From positions 496,001-560,000 of the forward strand of contig JAHGAU010000002.1 of NCBI GenBank assembly GCA_019925105.1: 64,000 nt of DNA, in the 5' to 3' direction. This stretch comes from Niebla homalea. Its lineage: Eukaryota > Ascomycota > Lecanoromycetes > Lecanorales > Ramalinaceae. The notes under the pieces were generated by a model. The model was given only the letters and a program-made list of their open reading frames with translations. It was not told the origin of the DNA and searched no databases. The position numbers were made by a program, and so were the translations under genes. Shown piece after piece: positions 43,901-55,462 of the stretch (positions are counted from its first letter, which is position 1; each line of letters opens with the position of its first letter).

Positions 43901-44318
43901 AGGCTGAAACCAGAGCCTCGTTTGACTGAGTGAGAAGGATATCATTCACCCAATGCGTGTGGGCTTGTACTTGTTGACGAAAAGCCGACGTTTTGAGTGG
44001 CCTGTCTTCAGGGGAGGCAAAGGGATTTTGGTTCGAACCCTTTTGCTGGAGTTCAAGATCCAAACCCCATGCACATATCAGACCGTCCCTTCCTCCAGAG
44101 TATCTAGCTGATATGTCAGTATGACAGTCCAGACAACAATGGTACTGCCACGTACAAGACCGATAGCTCTGGGTCTACCGCAAGCCCGTTGACCCCAAGA
44201 CGATGTCCTCCAGGGGAATTGGCAAGCGGAAGCACTATGGTGATTCTGAGTAATGGCTCAGGTGACATTAACAGGGTTACTGACCGTAGCTGATCCGCTG
44301 TCTCGCTTTACGGGCCAT
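40941..44318 (-). CDS. WDR48/UAF1-like WD40 protein (deubiquitinase cofactor)
   Basis: Model: complement join(40941..41126, 41180..41324, 41376..41464, 41514..42475, 42537..42747, 42798..44103, 44156..44245, 44281..44318), 1008 aa. The N-terminus [12 protein letters not shown] leads into seven WD40 blades (for example [52 protein letters not shown] and [13 protein letters not shown]). The C-terminal DUF3337 half contains [19 protein letters not shown], a long disordered segment, [16 protein letters not shown] and [20 protein letters not shown]. This is the layout of human WDR48/UAF1, yeast Duf1 and fission yeast Bun107, which activate USP-type deubiquitinases. All seven introns keep phase. 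The partner USP is not in the window. Confidence 0.9.
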
Positions 44319-44764
44319 GGTGGAGCACTGGGTCGAGGACTATGACATGGCTTCATCGAATGAAAGCTGTCCAAGATCGAAAGCTCCATGAGTGCCGCAA
44401 AAGCTAACTTATAACATTGGAACAAGCATCGACTTGCCCCGCCGCGGCACGTCCGAGGGTTCCCCATGCGAGCTATGATTATACGCCTGTCCGTCATAAG
44501 GGGCGGTAAAATTTCGGCAATGTATTGTTTCTACCTACTGTACACTCAGAGGTATGTATACAAGCTCGTGTGTGATTTTTCCATTGGAGTATATTTGGGA
44601 GATATGTACATCAACAGTTCATTGGTCGCCAAAGAATGTGCGAGCAAATAAGCCATGAAAGACGTTAATGCGTTAAGCCCAGCGCTCCATACTAATGAAC
44701 ACCACCCTTCTCGTACACGCGAGACTGTCCATGCCATAGGTACCTCTCGAGGCATTCGGGTCCC
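44319..44764. other. Intergenic
   Basis: About 450 bp between two minus-strand genes: the WDR48 promoter and the kinase 3' end. No gene is recognised. Confidence 0.35.
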
Positions 44765-47239
44765 TCATACCTTCGCAGATGCTGCCGGCGTCGCTGCACC
44801 AGGTTCCAAAATGTGAGTGTGACTACCCGCTCGAAGTATCTTTCCATGCTCTAGCTGCTGACAGACCGGGGATCCACTGACCCACGGATCTGACATAAGC
44901 TGAGCCATGGTGGCTCGCTTCTTCGGATCGATCTTGAGCATTGCATCAATGATCGGCCGTGTTTCCCTTGGCAAGAGGCGGAGCAATCGCCAGGGTCCCC
45001 GGATCACGTCGCCTTTGGGAGCATCGATACGGCCACCTGGAGGTGGACCGCTGTTGTTCCTAGCTGCCTCATCTGCTTTGGCTTGCACTCCTCCCTCGCT
45101 CCTTTCCGAATGATGATGGTGGTGATGATGCTTATGTTCGCGGGCCTGAGACGCTTCAGAATCGCGCTTGTCGTCTGTCGGTGTATGTGAGGCCTCAGAC
45201 GTGGATTTGGTTCTTGCCTCGTCAGGGCTGGTATGCGGCTCTGCAATGAAAAGCTTATATGAATTGTCCGTGACCCTTGGAGCCTTCCATGGAAACCTTC
45301 GCAAAGTCATACATGCAAAGATGATTGCAAGTGACCATATATCCGCCGGCTGTGGATCGTATTTCCGCTCGTCGTACACTTCTGGCGCAAGATATGGATC
45401 CGAGCCGACGACACCTGTCCACGCATTAGTCCCCATGTTCGATTCAGTACTTGTCTCGCCTACCAGATGCCATGATGATATCATTTTCGAATGGATATTT
45501 GAAGACACTTGCACTTCCAAAGTCAATGATTTTCATAATGCCAAATTCATTGACCACCACATTGTCCAATTTCAGATCCCGATGCGCGAGACCCGACCCA
45601 TGTAAGAACGCCACTCCATTGACAATTTGCAGGAAACAGCATGTAATCTCTTCTCGGGTCATTTTCCCTGTCATGACTATGGCGAACAGATCGAAAGGGG
45701 CATATTCCATAACTTCGAACCAGTGGCCCTGTTCCTGTACAATGTCCAAAGTCTCAATGATGTTGCCATGGTGCAACGTCGAGCCAATGCAGAATTCCGC
45801 TGTGACTTTTTTGTTGTAGTCGCGGGAAGATTCATAGCTGTGTCTGTCTCGAAATTGCTTAACGGCAAAAGTCCTGTTGTCGCTCGCTCTTTTCAGAATC
45901 CGGACGGAGCCTCCGGCGCCAGAGCCCAAGATCTTGCCAAACTTACCATACTTTTTCTCAAGGCCATGATCGTCCGAGAACGGGGCACTTGCTGACGTGG
46001 GCGGCCGAGGCGGTGTTCTCGTCCCGGTTTTGTCACTTGAGCCTCTTATGGAAGCTGCTGGCGACTGGTTTCTCTTACTTTTATGGTGGGAGCCTAAGCC
46101 AAAGAAACGCTTCAGATCTGACATGGACCCATGCGCGTGTTTCTCGTGCTTATCATGTTTCTCGTCATGAGCATGGTCTTTTCCTCCGAGCAGCGAGAAG
46201 GTCGACTTTCTGTGCTCAACTTTAAGATCCTTTCCACTACTTGAACGCGGTAGCGCACCTGAAGAACCTGCCGAGGCTCCGATGTTGATTCCTGAACGCC
46301 GCCTGGGGTCGTTGGCACCGAATTTGAATCTGGGATCTATTGTATCGAGGTTTTTGGATTGCGGAAGTCTTTTACTCCTGGCATACGGATCATCCTTGTC
46401 CCCGATTGGAGTAAGAGGTCTGATGGGCGGGGTGGATGTGCCACCCTTGTTCTCAGCGAGTGCAGCTGACGGACTTGGGTCTCTGGAACGCGAGGCCGAC
46501 GAGTCGCTCGCACTTGTTGCAAGCGCAAAGCTTTTTTCTCTCTTGATTCGGACATCTTCCGTGCTCGACTCCTGTGAAAGGGTCGTGGGGCGAGTTGAAC
46601 TTTGGTCAGCAGTTGAGGGTCTCGAGGTTTCTATGGTGGTCGACGATTCCTCCCCGGCTGCTGAGGACAATGCTTTTGGTCGTGGTGTAACCTCAGTGGG
46701 CTGTTGCGCTGCAGCCAGCACAGATTGTGATGCATCGTCTTTCTTCAGGTCTCCAGCAGAAGACCTATTGGGTGAAAGCGGGGGTGTAGTCATTGCCGAT
46801 GCGGGAGGCGAGGCTCTGGGTGATGGACCTTCGGACCTGGTGGGCTCCCTCGTGGAGTGATTAGGCGTTGATTCATTGGATTGAACGCGGGAGGCCGGTA
46901 GGGAACATGGCTCGAATGCGAAATTACTCATTCGCCTTTGTTGTATATGGGAACTGTGTAGACCCAAGGCGAGAGACCGAATGTCATCTTCCTGTTGAGC
47001 GCCTTGTTTTTGGCTCGTAGTAGGATGCTCGGACGCTTGAGAGGCGGATTGAATGCTGTGTGAGGGTTCGATTTCCTGATTGACTGATGAAAACCGTACC
47101 GTCTGAGGCAGAGGATTATTCTCCAAGGCCGCTGGAAAGAAAGACTGCGCCTCTTGGGCTGGGAAGCATGTGGTGTAAGCTTACAGACAGACCAGGGTAG
47201 AGGGAGGTTTTGCAGACCTGATGAGTTGGAATCTGCCAT
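44765..47239 (-). CDS. HAL4/SAT4-type NPR1-family Ser/Thr protein kinase
   Basis: Model: complement join(44765..45414, 45464..47131, 47185..47239), 790 aa. The first 400 residues are disordered (Ser/Thr/Pro-rich, then a His/Lys-rich HDEKHDKHEKHAHG block and SDLKRFFGLGSHH). The kinase domain begins YGKFGKILGSGAGGSVRI (Gly loop), with TFAVKQF (catalytic Lys), HRDLKLDNVVV (catalytic loop), IIDFGSASVF (DFG) and SDPYLAPEVY (APE). A variable insert after subdomain IX holds a seven-His run. The family (yeast Hal4/Hal5) regulates K+ uptake and plasma-membrane transporter stability. The 49-bp intron inside the activation segment joins ASG to VVGSDP in phase. The GTATGA after the last AAG could be another donor, so a short extra 3' exon is possible. 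Confidence 0.88.
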
Positions 47240-47902
47240 GCCGGGATGCTGAGGATACAGATATCAGAGAGTCTAGGTGGTTGAGAATTGTGCTGTTAGA
47301 TCCTCACACATCAAGCAGAATGCGGCCAGTAAATAATGCATAAACAATCCCGGTGTGTTGAAATATTGATCGACGTTGGAGTTGGTGAGAGGGAGGGCGG
47401 ACAGAAATTGAAAGCATCCCGCCAATTCGGCTCTATTTGGAGGGTCCCCAAGAAAAGGTGGTACGATCGTTATCTCCTACAGCTACCGTTGTACAGCTGT
47501 ACTCTAACCCTCTAAGCCCGTAGGCTGCCGGCACAATGAGCCTACTAGGTAGGTATGGAAGAAAACCACCAAAAAGCTTAAACGGTAAACGGGCCGAGGA
47601 GCCCGGAGCTTTCAAAGTCCAAGGTGCATACCTACTAAAAATCCATATAATTACATCAGGGCTGTAAGATGCTACTAGTATCCCAAGGGAAATTCGCTTG
47701 AAACGTGGAGTAGTCTCTTGAACTTTCATTGGATTCGAAGCTTGCGTGCTGCATGACAACCGTTGCAGCGTCTGCGGGTGATCAAGGGTTCTGCTGGTGA
47801 TCGCAAAGGCAATCCATGACTTGCCCTGCCTTCTCTTCAAGACGTCCATTGGTATGGTGACTAACAACCCAACGTCATCAAGAAGACCAGGTCAGAGTCA
47901 CA
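47240..47902. other. Divergent intergenic region
   Basis: About 660 bp between the kinase (minus) and the 2EXR-like gene (plus). Long open frames here on the minus strand have no recognisable motif. Presumed promoters of both genes. Confidence 0.35.
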
Positions 47903-49114
47903 ATGCCGAGTCATTTTCATGTCTCGTTTGGACTGGGCAAGTATTTGGGCTTCAATATCAAACTAGGCTCTCGCGAAAGTAGCGGCAGTCGAGCTGGTCC
48001 TCGCCCTGGAGCCGTCGATGCAGAAATGGCAAAGGTGTGTGATGATGTCTTCAATTTTCTGCTGTCATTGTAACCATTCGTACGTCATCAGAAAAGCGGT
48101 GTCATCGTCTACATGGACCCAGATCCAGCACCCAAGCCCAAACCTCAGTCTGGATGCCCGCTTTTCACCGCAATCCCCGTCGAGATACGGCACTTAATCT
48201 ACCGTGAGCTCCTGACCACATCTGAGGTCATTGATCAGGCACACAAGCAACTTGGCAACAGGGAGTCTGCAATGCTCGAGCATTACAAGCCAATACCTGG
48301 CATCGACTCCCCCATCCTCCGCACCTGTCGTTTGGTAAGTGAAACTCCACGGAGTCAATTATGTCACATCAGTATTCTGAGCTTGCTGCCATTTTCCTCA
48401 AGTCGGAAGGATATCAACGGCATTGCTTCAGTCCATCCCCAGCTCTGACCTCATACTCTAGATTTATGTTGAGGCGCTGCCCATCTTATATGGATTAAAC
48501 ACCTTTCACTTTTCGTCAGCTCAATGCATTCGTCATTTTCAAAACCACGGCCTCAGCACCTTCCCGCTAGGTAGGTTAGATGGCTTCCTGGTGATGGCAT
48601 GGATCAAAGCGATCATCCTAGATCAAGAGGTTGATAATGTACTAGCCTTCAATTTCAAGATCAATCCAACAGGCCGCCTGCAGATGATTCGGGTTTTGGT
48701 GTTGGAGCTGAAGTCAGACTATAGAGCCTATCCTCGAAATACCACTGTTGGCCTTACCCGGGACACCATCTGGCGAGAATGGTCAATTTCCCTTTTTAGC
48801 GACGATCGCGATACGATCTACGGGTGGGGTGGCCATAGCTTAAGTTTTCCTCAATTAGAGAAGCTTACTCTGGACTTTACGGAATGGCAATTGACTGAAA
48901 ATGATGGGGTTCTGGTATTTCGTTTCGACTTCTCATTCAGATTTTTTGGAATACTTACCCTTGCCAGGTCAAACCCTTCATAAAAAAGCTCAGGCCAAGG
49001 GACGGTCTACACGAGCTAATACTCAAAGGCTACAAGCATCAACAGACGATCGAGCAATTTCGCAATGGGTTGGTCCGGGAAGGTGGAATTTTCTCTTTGG
49101 TCAACCCACCATGA
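47903..49114 (+). CDS. 2EXR/F-box-like fungal protein
   Basis: Model: join(47903..48034, 48092..48334, 48462..48914, 48968..49114), 324 aa. After a short basic N-terminus comes CPLFTAIPVEIRHLIYREL, the F-box-like/2EXR motif (L-P-x-E-I-R-x-x-I-Y) common in large lineage-specific families of Pezizomycotina. It is followed by ILRTCRLIYVEALPILYGLN-TFHFSS, the usual continuation (tests for collapsed structure in these families), and a charged C-terminal half. F-box proteins link substrates to SCF ubiquitin ligases, but for 2EXR proteins no function is established. All junctions keep phase. The start at 47903 is less sure than 48113, an internal Met that begins exactly at the conserved part. Confidence 0.75.
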
Positions 49115-49292
49115 GATATGGCAGTCTTGTACGTCAGTACGGTTTTGTAATTTATTTTTCGACACTTTCGAGATCAGCACGAAGCGGGTGTAGATGAGAC
49201 CTCAGCGTGGAGTTCACGAGCATCGCTCATGAAGGGACGTGCAGGATATATTCACAACGAAGTAAGATACGTGTAAGACACGTTTCGCTTCC

Positions 49293-49814
49293 TTAAGGAA
49301 CCACAGAGACGCCGATACTCTTCGCCTGTGCAATCACGCTCCGGCATAGTCCCTCCAGGCTCAACCCACTCAGTCTCAGCTCGCTCTTCTTTATCCTCGC
49401 AATATCATACACATGCTTTAGGCTGACCTCTCCAACGGTCTCCTTACCGGGATTCATCGCACCCCGCACTCTCCCCTTCCTCTCCTTGACATTAGCGGCT
49501 TGTAATAGGAGATAAGATGTCGTTGGTGTGCGGAGCTCAAATGTGAAGGATCGGTCGGGCCGGACGGTGACGCGAGCGGGGATGGGGGTGCCGGTGTTGA
49601 TCTGGGCGGTGCGAGCGTTGAATTCCTGTGATAGAATGTAGTCAGCAAGAGGATGTTGTAAGTCAGATGTAGAACAATGCCCAACCTTGCAAAAGTCCAT
49701 GCTCTTCACACCTTTGCTACCAAGTGCCGGACCGACAGGAGGCGACGGTGAAGCTTGCCCAGCGCCGACAATGAGCTTCACTACTTGATCCTTTTGGATC
49801 GCCTTTCGCGCCAT
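49293..49814 (-). CDS. MRPL19: Mitochondrial large-subunit ribosomal protein uL11m
   Basis: Model: complement join(49293..49625, 49686..49814), 153 aa. The N-terminal domain has [26 protein letters not shown], the classic L11 segment, and the C-terminal domain has [20 protein letters not shown] and [12 protein letters not shown]. The Pro-Pro-Val-Gly turn that contacts the GTPase-associated rRNA is intact. The 60-bp intron has a GTTGGG donor and CTATCACAG acceptor. It is a multiple of three and contains no stop, so retention would add 20 residues rather than truncate the protein. Protein length fits the mitochondrial family. Confidence 0.92.
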   Translation of the reverse strand: MARKAIQKDQVVKLIVGAGQASPSPPVGPALGSKGVKSMDFCKVGHCSTSDLQHPLADYILSQEFNARTAQINTGTPIPARVTVRPDRSFTFELRTPTTSYLLLQAANVKERKGRVRGAMNPGKETVGEVSLKHVYDIARIKKSELRLSGLSLEGLCRSVIAQAKSIGVSVVP

Positions 49815-50147
49815 ATCCTTGCTTGCTCTCCACGCTTTTCGCTCCTAAAGAGGGCGGTGTTGGAAACGCTTATGAGCTCATACAGGGATGAAAAAAGGGC
49901 CAACGCCCTCTCAAGAACTTCTGATCATCTGTTGTGGGTTTAATCAGAATTTGTTCATGTTTTGGGGGTGATGTCAGATGTGAGCTTGAAGTGACCGAAA
50001 AGTTGTGGCGCTTGAAGCCGGCGAGGGCGCCGCGGCCGGGTTTTGCCTGTTCCGCGCTTCCTCCGTCATCATCAGAGGGAGCAAGTTGTGGGAACGATTC
50101 GAGATCCTCAGAAGACATCTATCACCAACAACCTAAAATACAGCGAT
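49815..50147. promoter_or_regulatory. Divergent promoter region between uL11m and SVF1
   Basis: About 330 bp separate the two divergent starts. No further gene or RNA is recognised. Confidence 0.4.
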
Positions 50148-51440
50148 ATGAATTGGATCAAACAACAGTATGCTATGCTTGAGCTCTTGGTAAACGGTCG
50201 AAGCTTGCAAGGCTAAACGTCTAGGGTAGCAAATGTTGCCGGGACGCAAGAGCCCATCTACGGACCATCCGCAATACAACCTGTGTCAAAGCAAGCGGAG
50301 ACAACACCATGGACGGAACTGGAGAAGAAGGATCTGAAATGGAAGGCCATGACCTCCACTTGCGTAGAGAGCCAGCAATTCTACTTGACGGCGGATAACG
50401 GGCACATCGGGATGGTGCAAATCATCTACAGCAATGTCGCGTGAGTGCAATCCATTCGACCTTTCGCTGCTTGACCTGAGGTTGCTCAGCGGCCTCCACA
50501 CTACCTGTCAATTCAACACCAAAATCTTCTATCCTGATGGAAGAACACCTCTCTGGTCTTCAGATCCCCTCGACCAATCCGACTTTGACGCAGAGAAACT
50601 CTCCTTCCATGCGGACGGATGCGCCTTTACCTTGAACGATGCTGGGGACTCATATGCTGTCAAATCCGTCGTCAGTGAAGAGAGCATCGTCAATCTGACC
50701 GTGACAAGAATCGCTCCAGGATTTCAGGCGGGCAAGGATGGGAAGACCTTCTTCGGCACTGATCCAGCAAAGCCGTGGGGCAGCATGCGGCATGCTTTCT
50801 GGCCAAGATGTAAGGTCGAAGGAAGCATAATTACAAAGGCTGGCGAAATAGATTTCACAGGAAGAGGATTCTTCAGCCATGCTCTGCAGGGGATGAAACC
50901 ACATCACGCTGGTAGATCTTGCATTTTCCCCTTTCGTGATGCTCCGACTGACCACTAGTTGTAGCTGCTAAGTGGAATTTTGTGGACTTTCAGACTCCCA
51001 CCTATTCCGCAGTCATGATGGAATACACCACTCCACCCTCATATGGGTCTTCCGTTGTCAACGTGGGGGGTATAGCTATTGACGGAAAGATTCTCTGTGC
51101 TGGCTCCAGGAATTCGGCGACTCACACCAAAACACAACCGGACGTCGAAAACGAGTGGCCAGAACCAGAAGAAGTTAGGTTCCTATGGAAAGGTAGGACC
51201 AAGGCCAACGAAGACGTCGAAGCAGTACTTGAAGGTAGTCTGGGACGGCGTCTGGACAGGGTAGATGTGCTAGCCAAAGTGCCAGGGTTCATCAAAGCAT
51301 TGGTAGGAGGGACCGTTGGAACCAAACCCTACATCTACCAGTATTCCCCGCAACCAAAATTGTCATTGAAGATCAATATTAATGGTAAGGAGACTGTGGA
51401 AGAAGGTACCCTGTTCTCGGAAGCGACTTTTATATCTTGA
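50148..51440 (+). CDS. SVF1: Survival factor 1 (SVF1, oxidative and cold stress, sphingolipid related)
   Basis: Model: join(50148..50167, 50225..50440, 50490..50911, 50965..51440), 377 aa. Exon 1 encodes only MNWIKQ plus part of a codon, the amphipathic start expected for SVF1. Further marks: [92 protein letters not shown], and the C-terminal [16 protein letters not shown] and [10 protein letters not shown]. Svf1 is a lipocalin-like ceramide-transfer protein that protects against oxidative and diauxic stress in yeast. All three introns keep phase. The protein is complete and the length is that of the family. Confidence 0.95.
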
Positions 51441-51850
51441 TACTGGTAAGGTCCTCATGCAATAATTGGCTGATGACAAGTGGTCAATTTGGATACATGG
51501 AGCTTTAATGATGACAAGATCAGGCATGCGTACTTTGTGCATCGATTTCATGCGCGTTTCGCAGATCTTCCATATATTCTAACAACATTCACGGATGGAA
51601 CACATCCCAATCAAACCTGATCTGCTTTCCTTTAAAGTTTTGGAGTTGGAATCGCAAGTTTACAAACCGCCCTCCAAGTCTTCAGCTTGTTTATCGATCC
51701 AGTCGGAGACCTTTCACTTGAACCGTGCCGCTTCAACCTTCCCAAACGAGATGCCCTTGGAAACTATGGCATGACAGCTTGAAATTCGTCAGCCATCAAA
51801 TGCAGCTTGTCAGAGTATAACCCAACTCCGCCTTGCAATTCTCCAAGTTA
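51441..51850. other. Intergenic
   Basis: About 400 bp downstream of SVF1. No gene recognised. Confidence 0.3.
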
Positions 51851-52606
51851 CTATGCTTGTTGGTCAATTGTATTTTCATCGAGCCCGTATTGCTGAAGAG
51901 CTCTTACCACTGAGGTTAGATCGCGACTGACGCTCGTTGATTGTAACCCCACAGCTATGAGGTATGGGGTCTTGATGTTGTCTGACGCAGCGAGCAAGTT
52001 ATTCAAGGACTGCTGCAAGACGATAATCATCGTGATACCGTCCTTTAAGCGCCTAACGACATCGTTAACGTAGCTTTTCATCAGTTCCATAGCGTTTAAA
52101 GCGGATTGCTGTAACACATTCTACTAAAAGGGCTGTGAACCCTTAGGTAAATATACCGTACCAAAAAGTACTAAGCACTTCCATACTCCAGGCTAAGGGA
52201 CCGTTCACGTAAGTTATGACATTGTCCAAGGGACCCTCTGAAGCTTTTGCAGCAACCATCGAGTGTCGGGTGTATAATGGTTAATAATACCCATTTATAT
52301 GAGCATAGAATCTGTGGGCGTTACTTATTGCACGCACGCTCTGCTCCATGTACTCCGAAATTTCCTCGTGAAACTGTTCTTGCGCTCTCAAGGGGTACTC
52401 TGACTCAACCACCGAAGCCCGAAAGGAGCGGATCGCCTGCTCCCACCTACTCAGAGGATGTGGGATTTTGTAGGACAAGGTCCCGTCTTCGTCTTCAAGG
52501 TATCGGGCGTAGGGTATCCACGCAAGGTATGCAAAGACTTTATAGGAGGCAGCGTAAGCTCTTCACCACATCTTCCCTTTCCATCAACTCCTCAGACATT
52601 TTATGA
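51851..52606 (-). pseudogene. Degenerate coiled-coil protein, copy B of a tandem pair
   Basis: Two minus-strand segments are recognisable: VFAYLAWIPYARYLEDEDGT, then RSFRASVVESEYPLRAQEQF and EEISEYMEQSVRAISNA (52535-52281), and NAMELMKSYVNDVVRRLKDG with MIIVLQQSLNNLLAASDNI (52117-51851). Both have counterparts in the same order at 53.4-54.4 kb (copy A). The parts are separated by stops and no consistent splice join was found. The family is not recognised. It is alpha-helical in composition. Confidence 0.5.
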
Positions 52607-52917
52607 GCTCCTTCTTTATCAATAACGCGATATTTAGTAAAATATAGGCTGTAGAGCATATTTAGCGAAGAGGGTAAGGATGTTCCGGAGCATTGTGGTG
52701 TTCATTGTCTAATACAGGTAAGGCTTATTGTGTCTCTCACACTTGCTATACTCTAACATTAATTTAGCACACAGCATTAACGACAAAGGAGGCATACTGC
52801 ATTCAATTTGCTGTCTTACGTGATGCGCGTGGCTTGGAGCAAAAGGCATTTCCGAGACCACGGCGGCATCCTTATTCATTATTTGCGATGTAGCCTCCGT
52901 GCACATTCTCTGCAGTC

Positions 52918-53233
52918 ATGATTGATCCCATGGACATATCCCGCGAGCCTCCGGAGAGCCTCAAGAAAAGAGGTAAACCTGACCTCTTCTGCGCCTTTTG
53001 CAATCGAATCAAGTCCTTCGCGAGTATCGCTGGTCTCTGGGGCCATCTGGTCAACAAGCACGATGGTCTTGATACGGAAGATCGTCTGGCAGAGATCTGT
53101 CGGACGGCTGCTTTCTGGCGGTCATTTAGGAGTCAACCTAGCGATCCAGGGGCATGCAACGAAGAAGCGGTTGGAGCAAGTGGAGGCAGAGGGTTTCGAT
53201 TGGAACGTCGTTTTGAGCTGGGAATTACGCTGA
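52918..53233 (+). pseudogene. C2H2 zinc-finger protein C-terminal fragment with frameshift
   Basis: The frame from 52918 encodes DLFCAFCNRIKSFASIAGLW-GHLVNKH, a C-x2-C...H-x-H-type finger (C-x2-C and H-x4-H spacing), followed by EDRLAEICRTAAFWRSF. The continuation expected in this fungal family, ATKKRLEQVEAEGFDWNVV-LSWEL, lies in another frame that ends at 53233. One base change between about 53135 and 53160 would join them. The upstream part of the protein is missing. It is either a recent pseudogene or an assembly error. Confidence 0.55.
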
Positions 53234-53438
53234 TGAGATGTCACTACACAAGGCACTGAATGCAGCAAGCTCTGACCCACCTGTAAGCATGTGATGACGG
53301 GTGAGCTATATACTGAATGTCGCCATCGTCGGGTGAGATCGGGAAGGATAGCATGACCTCTCTCCGTCTCGATACATCATTTTTCGAGAAATGATTGATA
53401 GACACCCAGCTTGAAAACACAATGGCCTTGTAGTGGAT

Positions 53439-54361
53439 TTAAATCTTCGACCCTGATGTAGCCAACGATCTATTATTTGATTCGATATCATAGTCCTCAT
53501 CATCAAGGTCTGCGTATCTCACTCGGGGTCTGGACACGTCTCGAGTATTTGCATAGGCGTTGGGGACCGTAGGAGCCCTTTTCTGCTCTGGGAACACTTG
53601 CCGATTGAAAAGATCGTCCCGGAATCGAAGCTCTTTCGTATCATAGAGTGTGAATTCGGATTCAAGGTCGGTTACGCTCCTCTCCAGCCTTCCAGCGTAC
53701 TCTTTAACCCATTCTGATATAGGCCTTCCATACTTCAAAGCCTTCCCTTCGAGGATTAATGTCTCTTTCAAATTTTGCATGTATTTAGAGCCGACCCGAA
53801 TTAATGTTTGACCCTTAGTATAGAAGACCTTAGTAGCCTCAAGAGCTGGCTTCATCCCTTTCAACGATTTCCTACGCTCTTTCAGCTTATACATCTCAAG
53901 ATCAGGGGGAAGAGATGTTGACGAAGATGGTTCAAATATCCTTTTTGTTCGTTCCACTGCTTGTTATTATCTGACATACGCTTTGATATAGCTTTCTGAA
54001 TGAGCTCGGACGCATCTTCAGTACTTCTGAGAGAGCTTTGTAGGATAAAGATGTTGTCTTGGTCTTCTTCCAGTCGGTCGATCATCATCGTCGAGTGTCT
54101 CTCCAAATGATCAAGCATGAGAGGAGGACTGATCGACGTAGGATTTTTGACTGGGTCCGTGTTTTCCGCAAAGAGGTTGATGAGCCACCTGGTCTAGATG
54201 GATTCCTTTACAGTGCGTTTCATATGAAGGCAAAATCGTTGTGAATATTCCATCGTGTTCTCGCTCTGTTCAACATACGCCGTAAAGAGACGATGGAAAA
54301 GATCTTGATCCGCTGGCGAATACTCAGACTCAAGCAATTCTGCGCGAAATGAGCGTACCTC
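53439..54361 (-). pseudogene. Coiled-coil protein, copy A of a tandem pair (possibly partly intact)
   Basis: Segments in order on the minus strand: RSFRAELLESEYSPADQDLF-HRLFTAYVEQ (54361-54200, ending in a stop), LDHLERHSTMMIDRLEEDQD and ILQSSLRSTEDASELIQK (54118-53970), then a 165-residue helical frame ending at 53439 (RIFEPSSSTSLPPDLEMYKL, KALKYGRPISEWVKEYAGRL, RVRYADLDDEDYDIES). A possible intron (donor near GTACTGAAG at about 54030, acceptor CAAGCAG at about 53961) could connect the last two. The upstream stop suggests damage. Family not recognised. Confidence 0.45.
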
Positions 54362-54503
54362 ACTTCCTCAGCGTGAAAGTTGATGAGAAAGCCCGTAGGT
54401 CACAAGGCTCAATTCGTGCTTGAGGACGTTTTCCAAAGGATCGCTAAGGCTTAAATTTGACCCTGCCAGATCATTGTGGTAGAGTTGTACCTCGTCCCAA
54501 GAG

Positions 54504-55155
54504 CTACACCTCCAATCCCGCGCCATTGGCAATCTGTACTGACAAAAGCGTGACATATGGGAGTGGCGTACGTAGATAGGTATAGAAGAATGCCGTGGTT
54601 TGGAGACAAACTGGGAAGACTGCAAGCAAGGTGAATGGGACAAGCACAATGATGACTAGTGTGGTTTTGGACCATCTGCCAAACCCAATGTAAGATTTGA
54701 AAAGCGATGTGAAACCCTTCACCCAAGTTTCTTTTACATATCCTCACTGATTCTGAAACAGTTACCCAGATGCTTCGCTAATGCTGACCAGGCAAGGTGA
54801 TATTAGAGGACACCGCTGATCTCGACTTCTCGAGCAAGCTTACGGACATTAAACGAAGCTTATGGTACATCCAGACAACCTTGACACGGACAATATCTGT
54901 TGAACAGCCGAGTCGTGCTGCGCGATGAGCTAGAAGATCCATCACGGCATCCTTGACTGGTCTTGATGCTCGGTGTTGTTTGAAAGAAGGTACTGGTGAT
55001 GTGTCCAGGAACCATGGGAGAACTGTCTGATGATGCGTGGCAGATGTGCCTCTAATGAGCCGTGGATAGGGAACAGACATCCCGTATTCGATCTCAAGTC
55101 GGTCTTCAAGTTCGTCGACATCACTCAGAGAACGTCTTCCCCTCTTCTCTGGCAT
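54504..55155 (-). other. Possible two-part gene with one membrane segment, unassigned
   Basis: A 125-codon frame starting at 55155 (MPEKRGRRSLSDVDELEDRL, with VKDAVMDLLAHRAARLGC) is followed, in another frame, by a segment with a hydrophobic span (TTLVIIVLVPFTLLAVFPV) ending at 54504. An intron between them is conceivable (acceptor GTAAAAG near 54735), but no donor is convincing. No family is recognised. Confidence 0.3.
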
Positions 55156-55462
55156 CTATCCCGCCGGGAGGTCTTGATCCTTCGTGATGTACGGGATCAG
55201 CATAGCCGGGTGCCGTGGATGCCTTGGCGCCATCACCCGTGAAGCAGAAGGTGAATTTCGGGGTCGAGCTTTGAGGGCTACGTCGGATTCAATGTTGTGA
55301 TGTTTCTTTTCAAACTAATATGTACGTCGTCTGCGATCGAGTCTTCGATCAGGCTGATCGTTTGATGGGTTGATATGGTGGATTGACAAGCAGACAGTGT
55401 TCTCACCTATAGCAGTGCTTCTTACCGAACGACTTCTGCTGTCTTATAAACAACGCCTCTGC

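Noticed and set aside
46282..46860. Long plus-strand open frame opposite the kinase gene
   Set aside because: It is the antisense shadow of the Ser/Pro-rich N-terminal part of the HAL4-type kinase; no motif of its own.
47433..47867. 144-codon minus-strand frame between kinase and 2EXR-like gene
   Set aside because: No family motif, no splice partner, sits in the expected divergent promoter.
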